DNA from: Agapetus fuscipes
Taxonomy: Eukaryota > Arthropoda > Insecta > Trichoptera > Glossosomatidae
NCBI GenBank assembly: GCA_951799405.1
Contig: CATOGX010000087.1
Span: 1-64,000 of the forward strand
Reading direction: 5' to 3'
DNA: 64,000 bases
Shown: positions 43,365-54,729 of the stretch, piece by piece
How positions within the stretch are numbered: the stretch's first letter is position 1
How the letters are laid out: each line of letters starts with the position of its first letter
The notes under the pieces: model-generated
What the model saw: the letters and a program-made list of their open reading frames with translations, nothing else
What the model was told of the DNA's origin: nothing
Database searches by the model: none
Position numbers and translations under genes: made by a program

Positions 43365-46260
43365 TTATGTACCATGGGAGTTGAAGTACTTAATTAAATT
43401 ATATTTGTATGTTTTAGGATTTGTATGAGTGTCAGAATCTATTTCATTGTATATATTACCCAAACGTTGAATACGTATTAGTGGGCTGTAGAAGTGTGTA
43501 GATGTATGTGTGGATACAGTGCGATAAGGAACTAAGTTGCGGGTAATAATAAATGAAGGGATGGAGAAATTAAGTTCGGAAAGTAGGATTGGTGAATCAA
43601 TTAAGGAGTGTTTAATTTTAAAAAGCACAATGAGGTCATTGATTAAACGCCTATCAGTGAGACTATTAAGATTCAAAATACTAAGTAAATATTGTGCATT
43701 AAATTCAGAGACGGGAATTCTTAATTTGAAATTAATAATTTTTACAAATTTAAGTTGAATGCGCTCAATGGCTTTTATATGACAGGCATAATAGGGTGAC
43801 CATACGGGGGAACAATATTCCATGGAGCTTCTAACTAGTGACATGTAAAGCGTTTTAATACTAAGAATATTATTGAAGTCCTTGGTTGTTCTTGCTACAA
43901 AACCTAACATTTTCATTCCCTTACCCGCAACATAGTTTATATGATTTATAAACGATAATTTGTGATCAAATAAAACACCTAAGTCAGAAATAACCAAAAC
44001 ACTATTTAACTTTTGTTGACCTATGAAATAATCATGCAAACAGGGATTTTTAATTTTATAAAATCTCATTATTTGGCATTTAGAAATGTTAAGGTTTAGG
44101 TTATTGAAGTGACACCAGTCGACTAGTTTATCTAATGATGATTGAAGTTTAAGACTATCATCATTTGATTCTATCACTCTAAAAAATTTGACATCATCCG
44201 CAAAAAGAAGAACATGACAGTCGAGGAAAATATTAGCAATATCGTCTAAAAATAAGAGAAACAAATAGGGACCCAAATGGGAGCCTTGCGGAACACCACT
44301 CTTTTGGCAGAATGTAAAGGATTTGCAGTTATTAATCTTTACCGATAATTGTCTATTAGAAAGATAGCACGTCAACCAGGAGAGAAAGTGGCCACCAATT
44401 CCCATTTTCTCTAGTTTAAAGAGGAGTAATTTGTGAGAGACAGAGTCAAATGCTTTACTGAAATCTGTATAGATGACGTCAACTTGTTTGCGCCTAGATA
44501 TGGCATCAGATATATAATTTACGTAGACCAACAGATTAGATAGAGTGGACCTATTTGGTAGGAACCCATGTTGGAAGGGGGAGACGGATTTGGTTATAAT
44601 AAAAGATAATTTACTAAGGATGAGTTTTTCAAAAAGTTTTGGTATCGCAGATATGATGCTTATTGGTCTATAGTTTAAAACATTATGTTTGTCACCTTTC
44701 TTGAAAACAGGAGTTAGATAGCTTGCTTTCCATAAGTCAGGGAAGATACCAGAAGAGAGGGATAAGTTAAATAGACTACAAAGTGGTTCTGATAGAGTAT
44801 TAACACAGTGTTTGAGTAATATAGAGGGGATATTATCAGGGCCAGGATTTGTTGTGCCTTTCATGAGTTGAATGTGAACAGTTACATCAGAAGTTTCAAA
44901 CGATAAATTGGATACATGGAGATCAATGTTGGAAGAGAAGTTGCACAAATTGTTAGTGGAATCATCCGTAAAGACACTTTTAAAGAATGTAGCAAATAGA
45001 TCAGCTATGCCCTGAGCATTGTCAGCAGTATTGTGATCCATGTAGACATTAGAGGGTATACCAGAGTCACCCTTACGGAGAGAGTTAGTAAACGACCAGA
45101 ACTTTTTTATATCCGATTGGACAGAGGTCTCAACTGCAATTATATAGCTTTTATAGCACTTGCCAGAAAGGGTTTTGCAGTAAGTACGCAAAGTTTTAAA
45201 ATCATTGTAATTTTGTGAGGAGTGTGAGGTTATATATTTAATATGAGCGAGTTTTTTTACGACGAATAGCATTAATCAGTTCAGCACTAAACCAAACTGG
45301 ATAGGTAGAAAAACGAGTATTAGAATGGTAATTTGGAATAGATTGAGTAACGGCATCATTAAGTTTAGAATAAAACAGAGATGTAATGTTGTTAATATTG
45401 CAAGATCTGTTGGAAGTGTCGTTTAAATTAACATGTTTTAGGAAAGACCAATCCATCTGATCCAAAAGTGTGTTTAATTTATCAAAGTCAGCATTATGCA
45501 GATTGGGTTTGGTGTTTATGAATTGAAGGTTAGGATCAGAGCGATAGGGGACTGTAATGGAAAGAGGGGGATGATATCCATCAACCGGAACAAGAACTTC
45601 GACAGATTTACCAACCTCAATTTGGGAAATGTTACTGAAAACCAGGTCCAGAGTACGCTGGTGGTCGTTCAATATATAGTTTACTTGAGAAAAGTTAAGA
45701 TAATTACAAAAATCAATTATTATATCATCAGCTTCAGAAAAGTTCAACAAGTGGGGCTGTGGCGAAGGCGAATCGCATAGATTCCAATTTATGTTTGGGA
45801 GGTTAAAGTCACCCATGAGTAAGTACTTAGAAGAGGGAAATTTAGATTTGATTAGTTCCATTTCGTTGACAAAGGTATTATATAAATCAATACTTGAGTT
45901 TGGAGGCAAATAAAGACATCCTATGATGGTTGACACTGGCTTAGTGAAAGCCATCACAAACAATAGTTCGATTGATTTAGAAAAACCAAGGAATTAATTT
46001 AGATTTAATATTTTTTGAGATAGCAACCAGAACCCCACCTCCACGAGACTTGGAGCTAGTCAATGGAGATCTATCACAGCGATAGACAGAGTGATTTATA
46101 AATCCAAGCTCAGAAGAGAAAATATCATTATTTAACCAAGTCTCAGTGAGAGCATAAATGTCAACGGTACCTATGGAGGCTTGAACATACAGATCTCTAA
46201 TCTTACTACGTAGTCCACGTACATTTTGGTAGTATAATGTTAATTGTTGTCGAATCAGTG
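43365..46260 (-). pseudogene. LINE-B ORF2: APE endonuclease and reverse transcriptase
   Basis: From right to left: endonuclease start YYQNVRGLRSKIRD and ALTETWLN (46240-46150), GDFNLPNINW, then RT with YRPISIISAIPKLFEK, TDFSKAFDSV, SGVPQGSHLGP and LLFADDVKFF, ending at 43365. The frame breaks twice, near 45985 (T-run) and near 45252 (run of seven A). Both are single-base changes in homopolymers. Otherwise it is intact, so it is either recently disabled or affected by sequencing errors. The motifs place it in the CR1/Jockey superclade. Confidence 0.85.
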
Positions 46261-46305
46261 ATGCTCTTGATCTGTGATGTTGATCTGTGATGATGTTGAG
46301 GGAAT

Positions 46306-47040
46306 TCAGTTTTTTGTAATGTTGACTATTTTCGGCGTTCCATTGATGAATTTAACCGTTAGGTTTACTTCACCCTTCACCTTCCTCTTATCGACTTCTT
46401 CCCAAAGGGTTTTTTGGGTTTGTCTCTGAAGTTCGGTCAAGTCATTTTTCACTTTTATGTGAGGAGGCTTATTTCTCTGGTTTCTCAGAACGTGATAAGC
46501 GTCGTCGCGTTCCTTGAAAACGATTTTTATTGGTCTGACTTTGGTATGATGTCTGAGGCCGAATCTTGATATTTTATCTACCCCATGAGATGAAATGGAG
46601 CTGTCATCAGAGATGCCGATAATTTTGTTTATGAGGCTGAAGACTTGAATGTTGTCAGCCGACTGCTGATCTTTTAGTGGGATATCAGGATCTACTTCTG
46701 GGACTCCTAGCAGTATCACATTCTTCGAACGATTTCTACGTTCTTCAATTTCAGACAATGCATTATAAATATCAGTTTTATCATTAGTACTTGCACTTAC
46801 ATTTGCATTGTTGATTTGGTCATTCAATCGTTTGATTTCGGTATCTCTTTGCTGCAACTGCGTATCCAAGCTCACAATAATATTCGATGCCTTGCTGACA
46901 ATCGCCATGAATTTATTCGAGATCGGCACTATTTTAGCGATATGCTCTCTGTTGAATTTATTGTTAGATTCCATCACTAGTTCAGTAAGTTCGTCAGCCG
47001 CTTGCTTGACCATGTCTATAATTTGGTTGGCACTCAACAT
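46306..47040 (-). CDS. LINE-B ORF1 protein
   Basis: Intact frame of 244 residues. N-terminal helical region with heptad-like spacing (about 60-115, probable coiled coil for trimer formation), then KNVILLGVPE…, a typical start of the RRM-like ORF1 core, and a basic C-terminal domain. It would bind LINE RNA as a chaperone (family role). No PHD finger, unlike LINE-A ORF1. Confidence 0.75.
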   Translation of the reverse strand: MLSANQIIDMVKQAADELTELVMESNNKFNREHIAKIVPISNKFMAIVSKASNIIVSLDTQLQQRDTEIKRLNDQINNANVSASTNDKTDIYNALSEIEERRNRSKNVILLGVPEVDPDIPLKDQQSADNIQVFSLINKIIGISDDSSISSHGVDKISRFGLRHHTKVRPIKIVFKERDDAYHVLRNQRNKPPHIKVKNDLTELQRQTQKTLWEEVDKRKVKGEVNLTVKFINGTPKIVNITKN

Positions 47041-47693
47041 ACTTGGTTGACTGAATTCGACTAGTCAAGAAGAAGTTTGTTAATTATATAATTTTGTGAC
47101 AACCCTGTTTCTGTCAGCGGCTAGTAGATGCTTATTGGTTAAAACAAGTTGACGCGATTGGTTGCTATCACTGAGGTGCGGGCTGTGATTTTCGAATATG
47201 ATCCTTAATGACTTTGATTTAAATATTTTTAATTGAGAAAAAAAACACTCAAACAGTACACATTGGACTCGCGCACAATTATGAATATAGTTTTGATCAT
47301 GAACTTCACAACAATCACTATGTTACATCGAAATAATAGCAAATTTAACGGCAATTTGACTTTCTTCCTCCAGGCTTGAACACTCGTGTTATCTTTAGTT
47401 CGTGTTGTCTGTATTGATGAGATGTACAGAGATTGAGTAAAAGCACCCAATTATTGAAGATAAACAAAGACAAGGTGAGAATGTCCTAGACCGACTCAGA
47501 GACATTCCAATACAACCTGCCGGGACTGTCTAAGATATTCCTAGACAGGAGGCAGGAACAAAGTCCAAGACGGTCACATAGACTTCCTGAGACTCTCCTT
47601 GACCGCCCCAGAAGAATACTGAAGGAGCCTGCCTGGACTGTCTAAGATAACCCTAGACAGTGGGAGAAAAAACAAGTCCAGACACCCGACCTA

Positions 47694-48045
47694 GATTCAC
47701 TAAGACCGCTGTAGATGCTCAGGTTCCCTTGCCCTGGATTCACCTAGAATGAGCAAGGAGTATTGAGACGCCTTCCTTTGCGGCCTAGACCTCCCTAGAT
47801 TTACCTAGACCGCTGCAGTACTCAGGTGCATTGCCCTGGGATTCACCTAGAGTAAGAGAGGAGTAATAAGACGCTATCCTGCTTTGCGACCTAGACCTTC
47901 CTAGATTCACCTAGACCGCTGCAGATGCTTAGGTGCCTTGCCCTGGACTCACCTAGACTGAGCGAGGAGTACTGAGACGCCTTCCTTTGCGACCTAGACC
48001 TCCCTAGATTCACCTAGACCGCTGCAGATGCCTAGGTGCCTTGAC
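47694..48045. repeat. Tandem array of ~104-bp units, left orientation
   Basis: GACCGCTG recurs at 47704, 47808, 47914 and 48017. Each unit contains CCTAGATTCACCTAGACCGC, GGTGCCTTGCCCTGG and GAGACGCCTTCCTTTGCG. Confidence 0.9.
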
Positions 48046-48177
48046 CTGGGACAGAAGATCATTGGCATGGTTACATCATTGGGCTAAATCATTGGTGTAT
48101 GATGGAAGATCGTTGGCATGTGGCAGCATCATTGAGTGTCTATGATAATATTGTCACTGCACTATCATTGACATAAT

Positions 48178-48395
48178 TGCATCACTGGGTATTTAGCAAA
48201 TGGTTTGCTTTGCCAAGAACAAGTTTGTTTTAAAACAGGCTTGCAAGAGTTGCAGGGCTTATGTTCATTTGAGATTGAGTTTTTATGTTGTAAGTTCATA
48301 TATGCGGCATGTGTAAGCGTGAACTTGGAGGTGTCTGCATATGGGAATGCATTTAATATGAATCTTAAGTGTAAATTATAGTTGCAACAAGGTTA
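48178..48395 (+). repeat. Family A copy, diverged, between the two arrays
   Basis: Keeps CAGGGCTTATGTTCATTTGAG and the GGCATGTGTAAGCGTGAACTT block. Confidence 0.5.
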
Positions 48396-48552
48396 TAGAA
48401 ACCGATTGAATACTGAGTTCAGCGTGTATGCACCTTGCGTGATAAAGGTTGAGTTGAAAATAATAACTTTTGATTTACACACACAGATGGCGTTACTTTC
48501 AACTCAAACACATACGCCAAATACAATGTTATGCTGATAAAGACTAAACTTT

Positions 48553-49090
48553 CAGCGGTCTAGGTAAATCTAGAGAGGTCTAGGCCGCAAAAGAAGGCGT
48601 CTCAATACTCCTCGCTCATTCTAGGTGAATCTAGGGCAATGCACGTGAGCACTGCAGCGGTCTAGGTAAATCTAGGAAGGTCTAGGCCGCAAAGGAAGGT
48701 GTCTCGGTACTCCTCGCTCAGTCTAGGTGAATCCAGGGCAAGGCACCTGAGCATCTACAGCGGTCTAGGTAAATCTAGAGAGGTCTAGGCCGTAAAGGAA
48801 GGCGTCTCAATCCTCCTCGCTCATTCTAGGTGAATCCAGGGCAAGGCACCTGAGCATCTACAGCGGTCTAGGGGAATCTAGGAAGGTCCAGGTCGCAAAG
48901 GACGACGTCTCAATGCTCCTCGCTCATTCTAGGTGAATCCCAGGGCAAGGTATTTGAGCATCTCCATCGATCTAGGTGAATCTAGATGGCCCCAGCCCTT
49001 ACCGGATGACAGCTGGTAATTTCTCATTCATCCCTAGGCGAATCTCAGTTAAACGACTACTGTAATCTGCAGCGGTCTAGGCTCGTCTGA
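48553..49090. repeat. Tandem array of ~104-bp units, right orientation
   Basis: Inverse of the units at 47694-48045. CAGCGGTCTAGG-type starts fall at 48553, 48655, 48758, 48861, about 48966 and 49070. The two arrays with their ~500-base spacer make a large inverted repeat. Confidence 0.9.
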
Positions 49091-49235
49091 GTGTGTCGAG
49101 GTTACGCATCTCACTTCTTCTCTCTAATTCTAGACTAATCCTGACTAAATGATCACGTACAGCATCTAGGTAAGTCTCGGGAAAAGGTTTTATTTTCTTA
49201 CTAAGTCTAGCTGCCTGTTCTTCAAAATGGCTAGC

Positions 49236-50220
49236 TAGTGACACTCAAAAAGATGCACAGCAGAAACTGCAAGCAGACTTTAACCAAGTGATAAAATGGT
49301 CACACGACTATAGTCTAACAATCAACATGGAAAAAACAAAAGTCATAAACATCACCTCCCCATATAATAAACATAGGGAAGATATAACAATATATGCCCA
49401 CACATACGAATGCTTTCACAAAGCTCTACGAGACTGTGTTTGTGCAAAAATAAATGTTGTGAATAAGTACAAGTACTTAGGTATCATCATAGATTCCTAC
49501 TTCAACTGGGAGGAGCAAGTCAAGACAGTCTGTAACAAGCTAAGGTACCATCTAAAACCATACCTGCCATACACAGTGCTAAGACTGGTTTACATGGGGT
49601 TGGTTGAGCCGATTATTACCTATGGACTAAGAATATGGGGCCTTACTTTTAAATCGTATATCGACAGGATCCTGAACATACAAATCAGAATATTAAAATG
49701 CATAGTTCCAAAAGAAATAAAAAAAGAAGCAAAAGATAATCACAATATATTATTTAACTATGTCAACGTCTTATCGGTGGAAAATCTATGCAAATACAAA
49801 ATAATGACGGATCATTTTCTTGACGATGAGCACAAAATAAAAATATCGCACCCAAATGAGACAAGACTAGTTTCGGCACAGCGGCTGAGGGAGCCTCGGC
49901 AGGTAAATTACTACGGGAAGAGAACATTGGCATGTGTTATCCCTAAACTATACAACCAGCTTCCAAAAAGCATAAATGAAGATAAAAATATAAATAAATT
50001 TAAAAAAAACATTAAGACACACTTTAAACACCTAAAGGTTAATGTATAAGGATTATATTATATAAGAAACATATATAAGAAATCAATATTATAAATATGG
50101 TAATGTAACCTGCAGACAAGCCTCGGCTTTGCGGGAACAATTAAATACATTGTATGTATTGTAAAAAAAATATTAAGATAATAAAGGAAAATATAAAAAA
50201 AAAAAAAAAAAAAAAAAAAA
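49236..50220 (+). pseudogene. LINE-C, 5'-truncated, with poly(A) tail
   Basis: Only the end of the RT polyprotein is present, open from about 49240 to 50049. It starts just after the RT active site, continues with KWSHDYSLTINMEKTKVI, KYKYLGIIID and GLVEPIITYGLRIWG, and ends in a short UTR plus a run of about 24 A (50197-50220). It is inserted next to the right end of the foldback-like element. Confidence 0.8.
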
Positions 50221-50250
50221 AGATCTAGATAGATTAGGCAAGATTTTTTT

Positions 50251-51068
50251 CGAGGGATCTCAATGGGCTTGTAACACATGCAGAGTGGAGGACCCGAGAA
50301 CCTCCAAGCCAGGCCCCACTCCATCTCCATGTGCAGTCTCTCACCCTGCAACAAGCTCACCACCTTCGTCTACAATCCATGTAGACAAGGTGATGAAGGC
50401 TCTGGAAGAGCTACAGAGTAGATGTGCTGCTCTGGAGGAGAGGTGCAAGGATCTGGAGGTGGAGAGGAAGGTCTGCACGTGTAAGTGCGAAGAGAGGATT
50501 GATGACTTTGAACGTGCTTTGCAAACTAAGACACTCCTTCCAGAATCTAAGGATGAAGAACTGGAGCAACTAAAGGCTAATGTTGTTCGTCTCACGCAAG
50601 AAAATGTTGATAGGGAACAATACTTGAGATCTCACAACATTGAAATTACTGGTGTACCGGAGAATAAGGATGAGTCGTTAGGTGATATTGTATCCAAAAT
50701 TGCAGGAAAATTGGACATAAACTTTGAGATAAATGAGGTTAATTTTGCTCGTCGGGTTGCTGCCTGGAGTAATGAAAAAAAACCTTCTAAGATAGTTGTG
50801 CAATTTAAAAACCGAAGCCTCGTGGAAAATTTCTTAGCAGCCATCCGTAGAAGACGTGGCCTTAACATCAAGGATCTGGGTTTCCAAGGACAGGAGCACC
50901 GAATATACTTGAACTACCACTTAACACCAACAAACAAAAAACTCTTTAAACAGGTCAGGGAATTGGCCAAGGCCAAATAGTACCAGTTTGTGTGGATAAA
51001 ACAATGTCGAATATATACCAGGAAAGATAGCAGTTCGAGGGCTATCCTCGTCAGAAACGAATCGGACC
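50251..51068 (+). pseudogene. LINE-A ORF1, second part (coiled coil and FP-like domain)
   Basis: Continues the PHD finger (WACNTC), then a Pro/Ser-rich linker and a coiled coil (about 50375-50620, ALEELQSRCAALEERCKDLE). The core that follows resembles baculoviral FP25-like and LINE ORF1 domains: RSHNIEITGVPENKDES, FARRVAAWS, YLNYHLTPTNKKLFKQ. A TAG at 50978 interrupts it, after which the same frame goes on (YQFVWIKQCRIYTRKDSSSR) to the TTAA insertion at 51069. The true stop lies beyond, at 53445-53447. Confidence 0.82.
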
Positions 51069-51072
51069 TTAA

Positions 51073-53430
51073 GAGCGCTCTCGAAAATTTTTAATTTTAA
51101 AATCTGCGTTCGCTTAATACCTATCTATGCCACAGCCGCGCGCTCGGAGCTCTTATTTTGTAGTTTTTGAAAGGTACGTATATTAACTTATAATATCTGT
51201 GGACTAGAAATTATTTTAACCAAAAAAGACATATATATAATATATATATGTCGTATATTTTTTTATATTTTCGTAAGTAAGTTGAGACATATATTATATG
51301 TCTCAACTTACTTACGAAAATGGTCATTAGTAATAAAAATAACAAAGAACTTCACAGTTGCATTTCCATGTGTACAAAAAACTCGGCACAACGAAAAAAA
51401 AATCTTGAATGTTGGTGCCATTTCAAATAACGGCTGCCGACTAGACCGGAAATAACTAGAGTTGACAGATAACACACGTTATAAATATTGTGATCGCCAA
51501 AGTCGTGGCAATATTTCATATTTCATATTTTAACTTTATCACTCATTTCATTATAACCACTGCAACGTGTGACAGGAGAGAAACGCAAGTGGTAGCATGT
51601 CGCTGCCTTTGTTCTTGTTTGCCGTAGAGACCATTAAGCTAATTTTACATGAGCAATTTTTGCATGTGTACTGGACCAATGTGTCTTATGAAAACAGGAA
51701 ATTTATTTCAAAAATATTTAAAACAACTCTCACATTACGAATTTTACGCTTATTCTTAGCTCAGATTGTGAAGAATTTTATTCTTATGACAACTGCAGTA
51801 TGTATCAAATCAGCACGTTAGTTTCCGCTCCTCTATGTTATTACTCATAGTAGCTTGCAGTACACTTTTTGGCAGCCATTTTTTTATGCCGGTCAGATAG
51901 ACTCAACCTTTTCCATCCTTCAACATCAAAACTAAAAATGTTCAACAATAAATCAATAGTTTCGCAAATTATATTTTTAGTAATAATAATATCAGGATGA
52001 TTTTTGCGAGCGCTGTTTTTGTGTAAATCACACCCCAAGAGCCCCCAGCGAGCTTGGTCGTCGCTAAAGAAAGCGTCGATTCTCAATCAAGACCAAGTTG
52101 CTGTAGGGCTGGATGAACTTTGGTGACGGGTCTTGGTAATGGTTTGTGTATTTCCACTTTATTAATTCATTAGAACTTTGAAAAACATTAAATAAAAAAA
52201 AAACAAGTTTTTAGTTACTCGTAAGCGTAACTACAGATGTTATGGATATGTGAAGGTTCCAAGGAATTTTATGAAAAAAGTGGTCAATATAGTGCATACA
52301 CGCAGAATTTCTTAGTAAATATTTAGTTTTTACATACTGTAAAATTGCGTTTCCTTTCTCGCAATTTCGCTTTCTTGATGACTAAAATTATTTTTTAGCG
52401 TAAAATCCGTAGGAAGTAGAATGTCGACCGATTATTTCTAAAATAGTAATAATAAATTTCTAAGTTAAGTATCAAAGTCTTAATCTAAATTAAAGTTGCA
52501 AAGATAAATATCATTTCAGATTCATATTAAATACATTCCCACAAGCACACACATAGAAGTTGAACATAAGCCCTGCAACTTTTGTCGACCTTCCCAGAAA
52601 CAGGGGTGACATTAGCAAAGTTAACCATCTTTGTACAGTATGGGTGGTCAGCTTCATACCAACCTATAAGTCAAGGAATGTATTATTAAGAAATTGTTGA
52701 TTGCAAAAAATAATATTTTTGTAAAAATGTAACATGGAAAATCGTAAAATGTTCTCGCTTCGAAAATGTTGCATATCACTTGCCGACGAAACAAAGGTTT
52801 GTTATGAGATAGTTTTAGCGAAAAAAAAAAAGTGCCGCAGGTCCCGCCTTCTGTGAGCGTTGGCGCTCGACTGAGGTTTACCCCGCGAATCTCGCATTTA
52901 AAAGCCATTTGTAAAATAATAATAAAAAATACATCTTGTGAAATAAAAAATTTGAAAAAAAAATACAACTAAGCTCAAGATTATATTGTTCAATATTTGA
53001 AAATAATTGGGCACAAATAACCATTTTTTGAGATTTTATTCGAAGATACAATGTACACTTTTTTGTCCGTTTTTGCTTCTAGATTTTTTTTTTAATTCAG
53101 TTTTCTTCATCTGAATCACATTTTAAATCACACTACGAACTAAAACAGGATATAAAGTATATTTGTAATTTTTTTTTAGATTTCAAAACACCACCAATTT
53201 ACAGAAAAACTGGTTCAAAAATTGTATGTTTTCCACTTACCGCAAGAAGGTGTTCGTAATTTTTATTTTTTCAAGTAATAAAAGCGTTTATAGACATATA
53301 TTATTTGATGCATATTGCAAATGAAATGTTTAACTAACACTTAAAGTTATCAAAAATTTATATTTGTCCATATTTATTGAAAAAAAACCACGTCAAAAAC
53401 TGTGTTTTCGAGAAATTTCCTAGCACCCTC
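51073..53430 (+). mobile_element. TTAA-target element, uninterrupted copy
   Basis: Ends GAGCGCTCTCGAAAATTT and, in inverse, GAGGGTGCTAGGAAATTT are partly matching inverted repeats. They are flanked by TTAA on both sides (51069-51072, 53431-53434). TTAA targets occur in Kolobok and piggyBac groups; the GAG terminus rather than CCC argues against piggyBac. A 44-base perfect palindrome lies at about 51276-51319, and a reverse family A copy at 52486-52678. No transposase recognised, though two ~75-codon frames are kept in both copies. Confidence 0.85.
52486..52678 (-). repeat. Family A copy inside the TTAA element
   Basis: Present at the same place in the split copy (37060-37255), so it was there before the element was duplicated. 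Confidence 0.75.
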
Positions 53431-53722
53431 TTAAGAAGATATTCTGACTATTTATAAAAAGTACCCATCATATTGTTACGATTTGCTTTTCTTTTTCTTT
53501 TTCATTAGTGTCTTTTTTTCTCTATACATGTTACAGAGTTATGTTCTCCACTTCTGTAATAATCGATTTTGTTATTAATTTGTCTACGACTACAACATCA
53601 CCATCCACCTCTCATATTCCAGTCCTTCTTACCTCTTTAGCAGCATCCATGGTTGCCCCATTAATACTCATTGAATTCTATTGTTTTTCTAAACTTTCTC
53701 CACTATGAACCTGATAACATAC
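53431..53722 (+). pseudogene. LINE-A: end of ORF1, spacer and start of ORF2
   Basis: After removing one TTAA the ORF1 frame reads SDLKKIF and stops at 53445-53447. A pyrimidine-rich spacer follows, then an ATG at 53705 starting MNLITY, which continues after the Gypsy insertion as YQNVRGL. Confidence 0.75.
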
Positions 53723-53984
53723 TGTGAGGGTTTTTCCTCTGTCCTGCTGATTGACACAATTAATAATGTAACAGCCACTTTAATATGTTTACTTTTATTC
53801 CTTTCACAATGTATACACAATAAACCACAGCACAATAATATTAATTATTCTTAATTACACATGCTTGTGGCTCTCACGCCAGGCAAGCTTCTTCCCTCTT
53901 TCTGCATTCTTTTGTTTTCCTTTTTCCATTCAAATTTAAATACAATGTTCCATTCTACCAAACAAACAAACTCATCTCGTTACA
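53723..53984 (-). repeat. 3' LTR of the Gypsy element
   Basis: Begins TGTAACGAG and ends CCCTCACA in the element sense (TG…CA). A purine-rich stretch (GAGAGGAAGGAGGTGT) lies just inside. Confidence 0.92.
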
Positions 53985-54729
53985 ATACACCTCCTTCCTC
54001 TCATAAAAAAAAAACATTCCCAATTTTTTTTTTTCTTTTACAATGAGTAAATAATGTATCATAATGCTCAGCCGGCGCCACATATTTTGTTTTATTTTAA
54101 GGATAAATTTCAAAAATATGAAAATAAAAAAAAAACCTGTTTCTGATACATTATTCAGTCATTAATACCTTTTTTAACAATATCAATTATTTTCATACTA
54201 AAATTAATATATATTTTTTTTTAACACAAATTTCATATTCAATATTATGAACAAATATTTGTTTTTTTTTTTTTAAATACTTAATTCAACAATTCAAAAT
54301 AATCAAATAACAATACATAATAAACATTCACCAGTTTATTAATCAATTCATTAAAATAACTTTTTTTTTTAAATACTTAATTCAACAATTCAAAATAATC
54401 AAATAATAATACATAATAAACATTCACCAGTTAATTAATCAATTCATTAAAATAACTTTTTTTTTTTTTAAACATGTATCACATCTTTCCCAATATTTAA
54501 ATTTATTTCAAATTTATTTTTCATTAATAAATTTATCAGTCCATCAATTTTTTTTAAAAAACTTTACCTTCATATGTAATACTTTGTTTAATTTATGTTT
54601 CATACCTTCATTCATGCAATGTTTCATAATTCATTCTTTCACTGATCACTTTTATATCAACTTTCACCGTATCATGCATCACCTCAAATTTTTCATACAC
54701 ATGAAAATATGTTTTTTTTTTTTTTTTTT
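53985..54729 (-). other. Gypsy 3' non-coding region
   Basis: Very AT-rich. A unit of about 105 bases (AAATACTTAATTCAACAATTC…) occurs twice in tandem at 54265-54475. No third ORF. Confidence 0.6.

Larger units (their letters stand above)
42818..47472 (-). mobile_element. LINE-B, near full-length non-LTR retrotransposon
   Basis: Flanked by AGGTGAGA on both sides (42810-42817 and 47473-47480), a target-site duplication. In its own sense it carries ORF1 (47040-46306), ORF2 with endonuclease and RT, and a 3' tail of ATTT/AAAT repeats at 42818-42845. It is inserted in the left arm of the foldback-like element. Confidence 0.88.
42205..50250. mobile_element. Foldback-like composite element
   Basis: Imperfect inverted ends: AAAAAATTCTAGCTCAGTCT at the left and, in inverse, AAAAAAATCTTGCCTAATCT at the right. 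The inside is rich in CTAG motifs and has two arrays of a ~104-bp unit facing each other (47694-48045 and 48553-49090). Two LINEs are nested: 42818-47472 and about 49236-50220. Without them it would be about 2.4 kb. No transposase of its own was recognised and no target duplication is evident. Confidence 0.6.

Noticed and set aside
51597..52086. Two ~75-81-codon frames kept in both TTAA copies as host genes
   Set aside because: They are conserved only because the two copies are nearly identical; no domain, splice context or independent evidence.
51073..53430. Assigning the TTAA element to piggyBac
   Set aside because: The termini start GAG rather than CCC and no piggyBac transposase motif is present; Kolobok is possible but unproven.
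53985..54729. An env-like third ORF in the Gypsy element
   Set aside because: The region is AT-rich non-coding sequence with stops in all frames and a tandem duplication.
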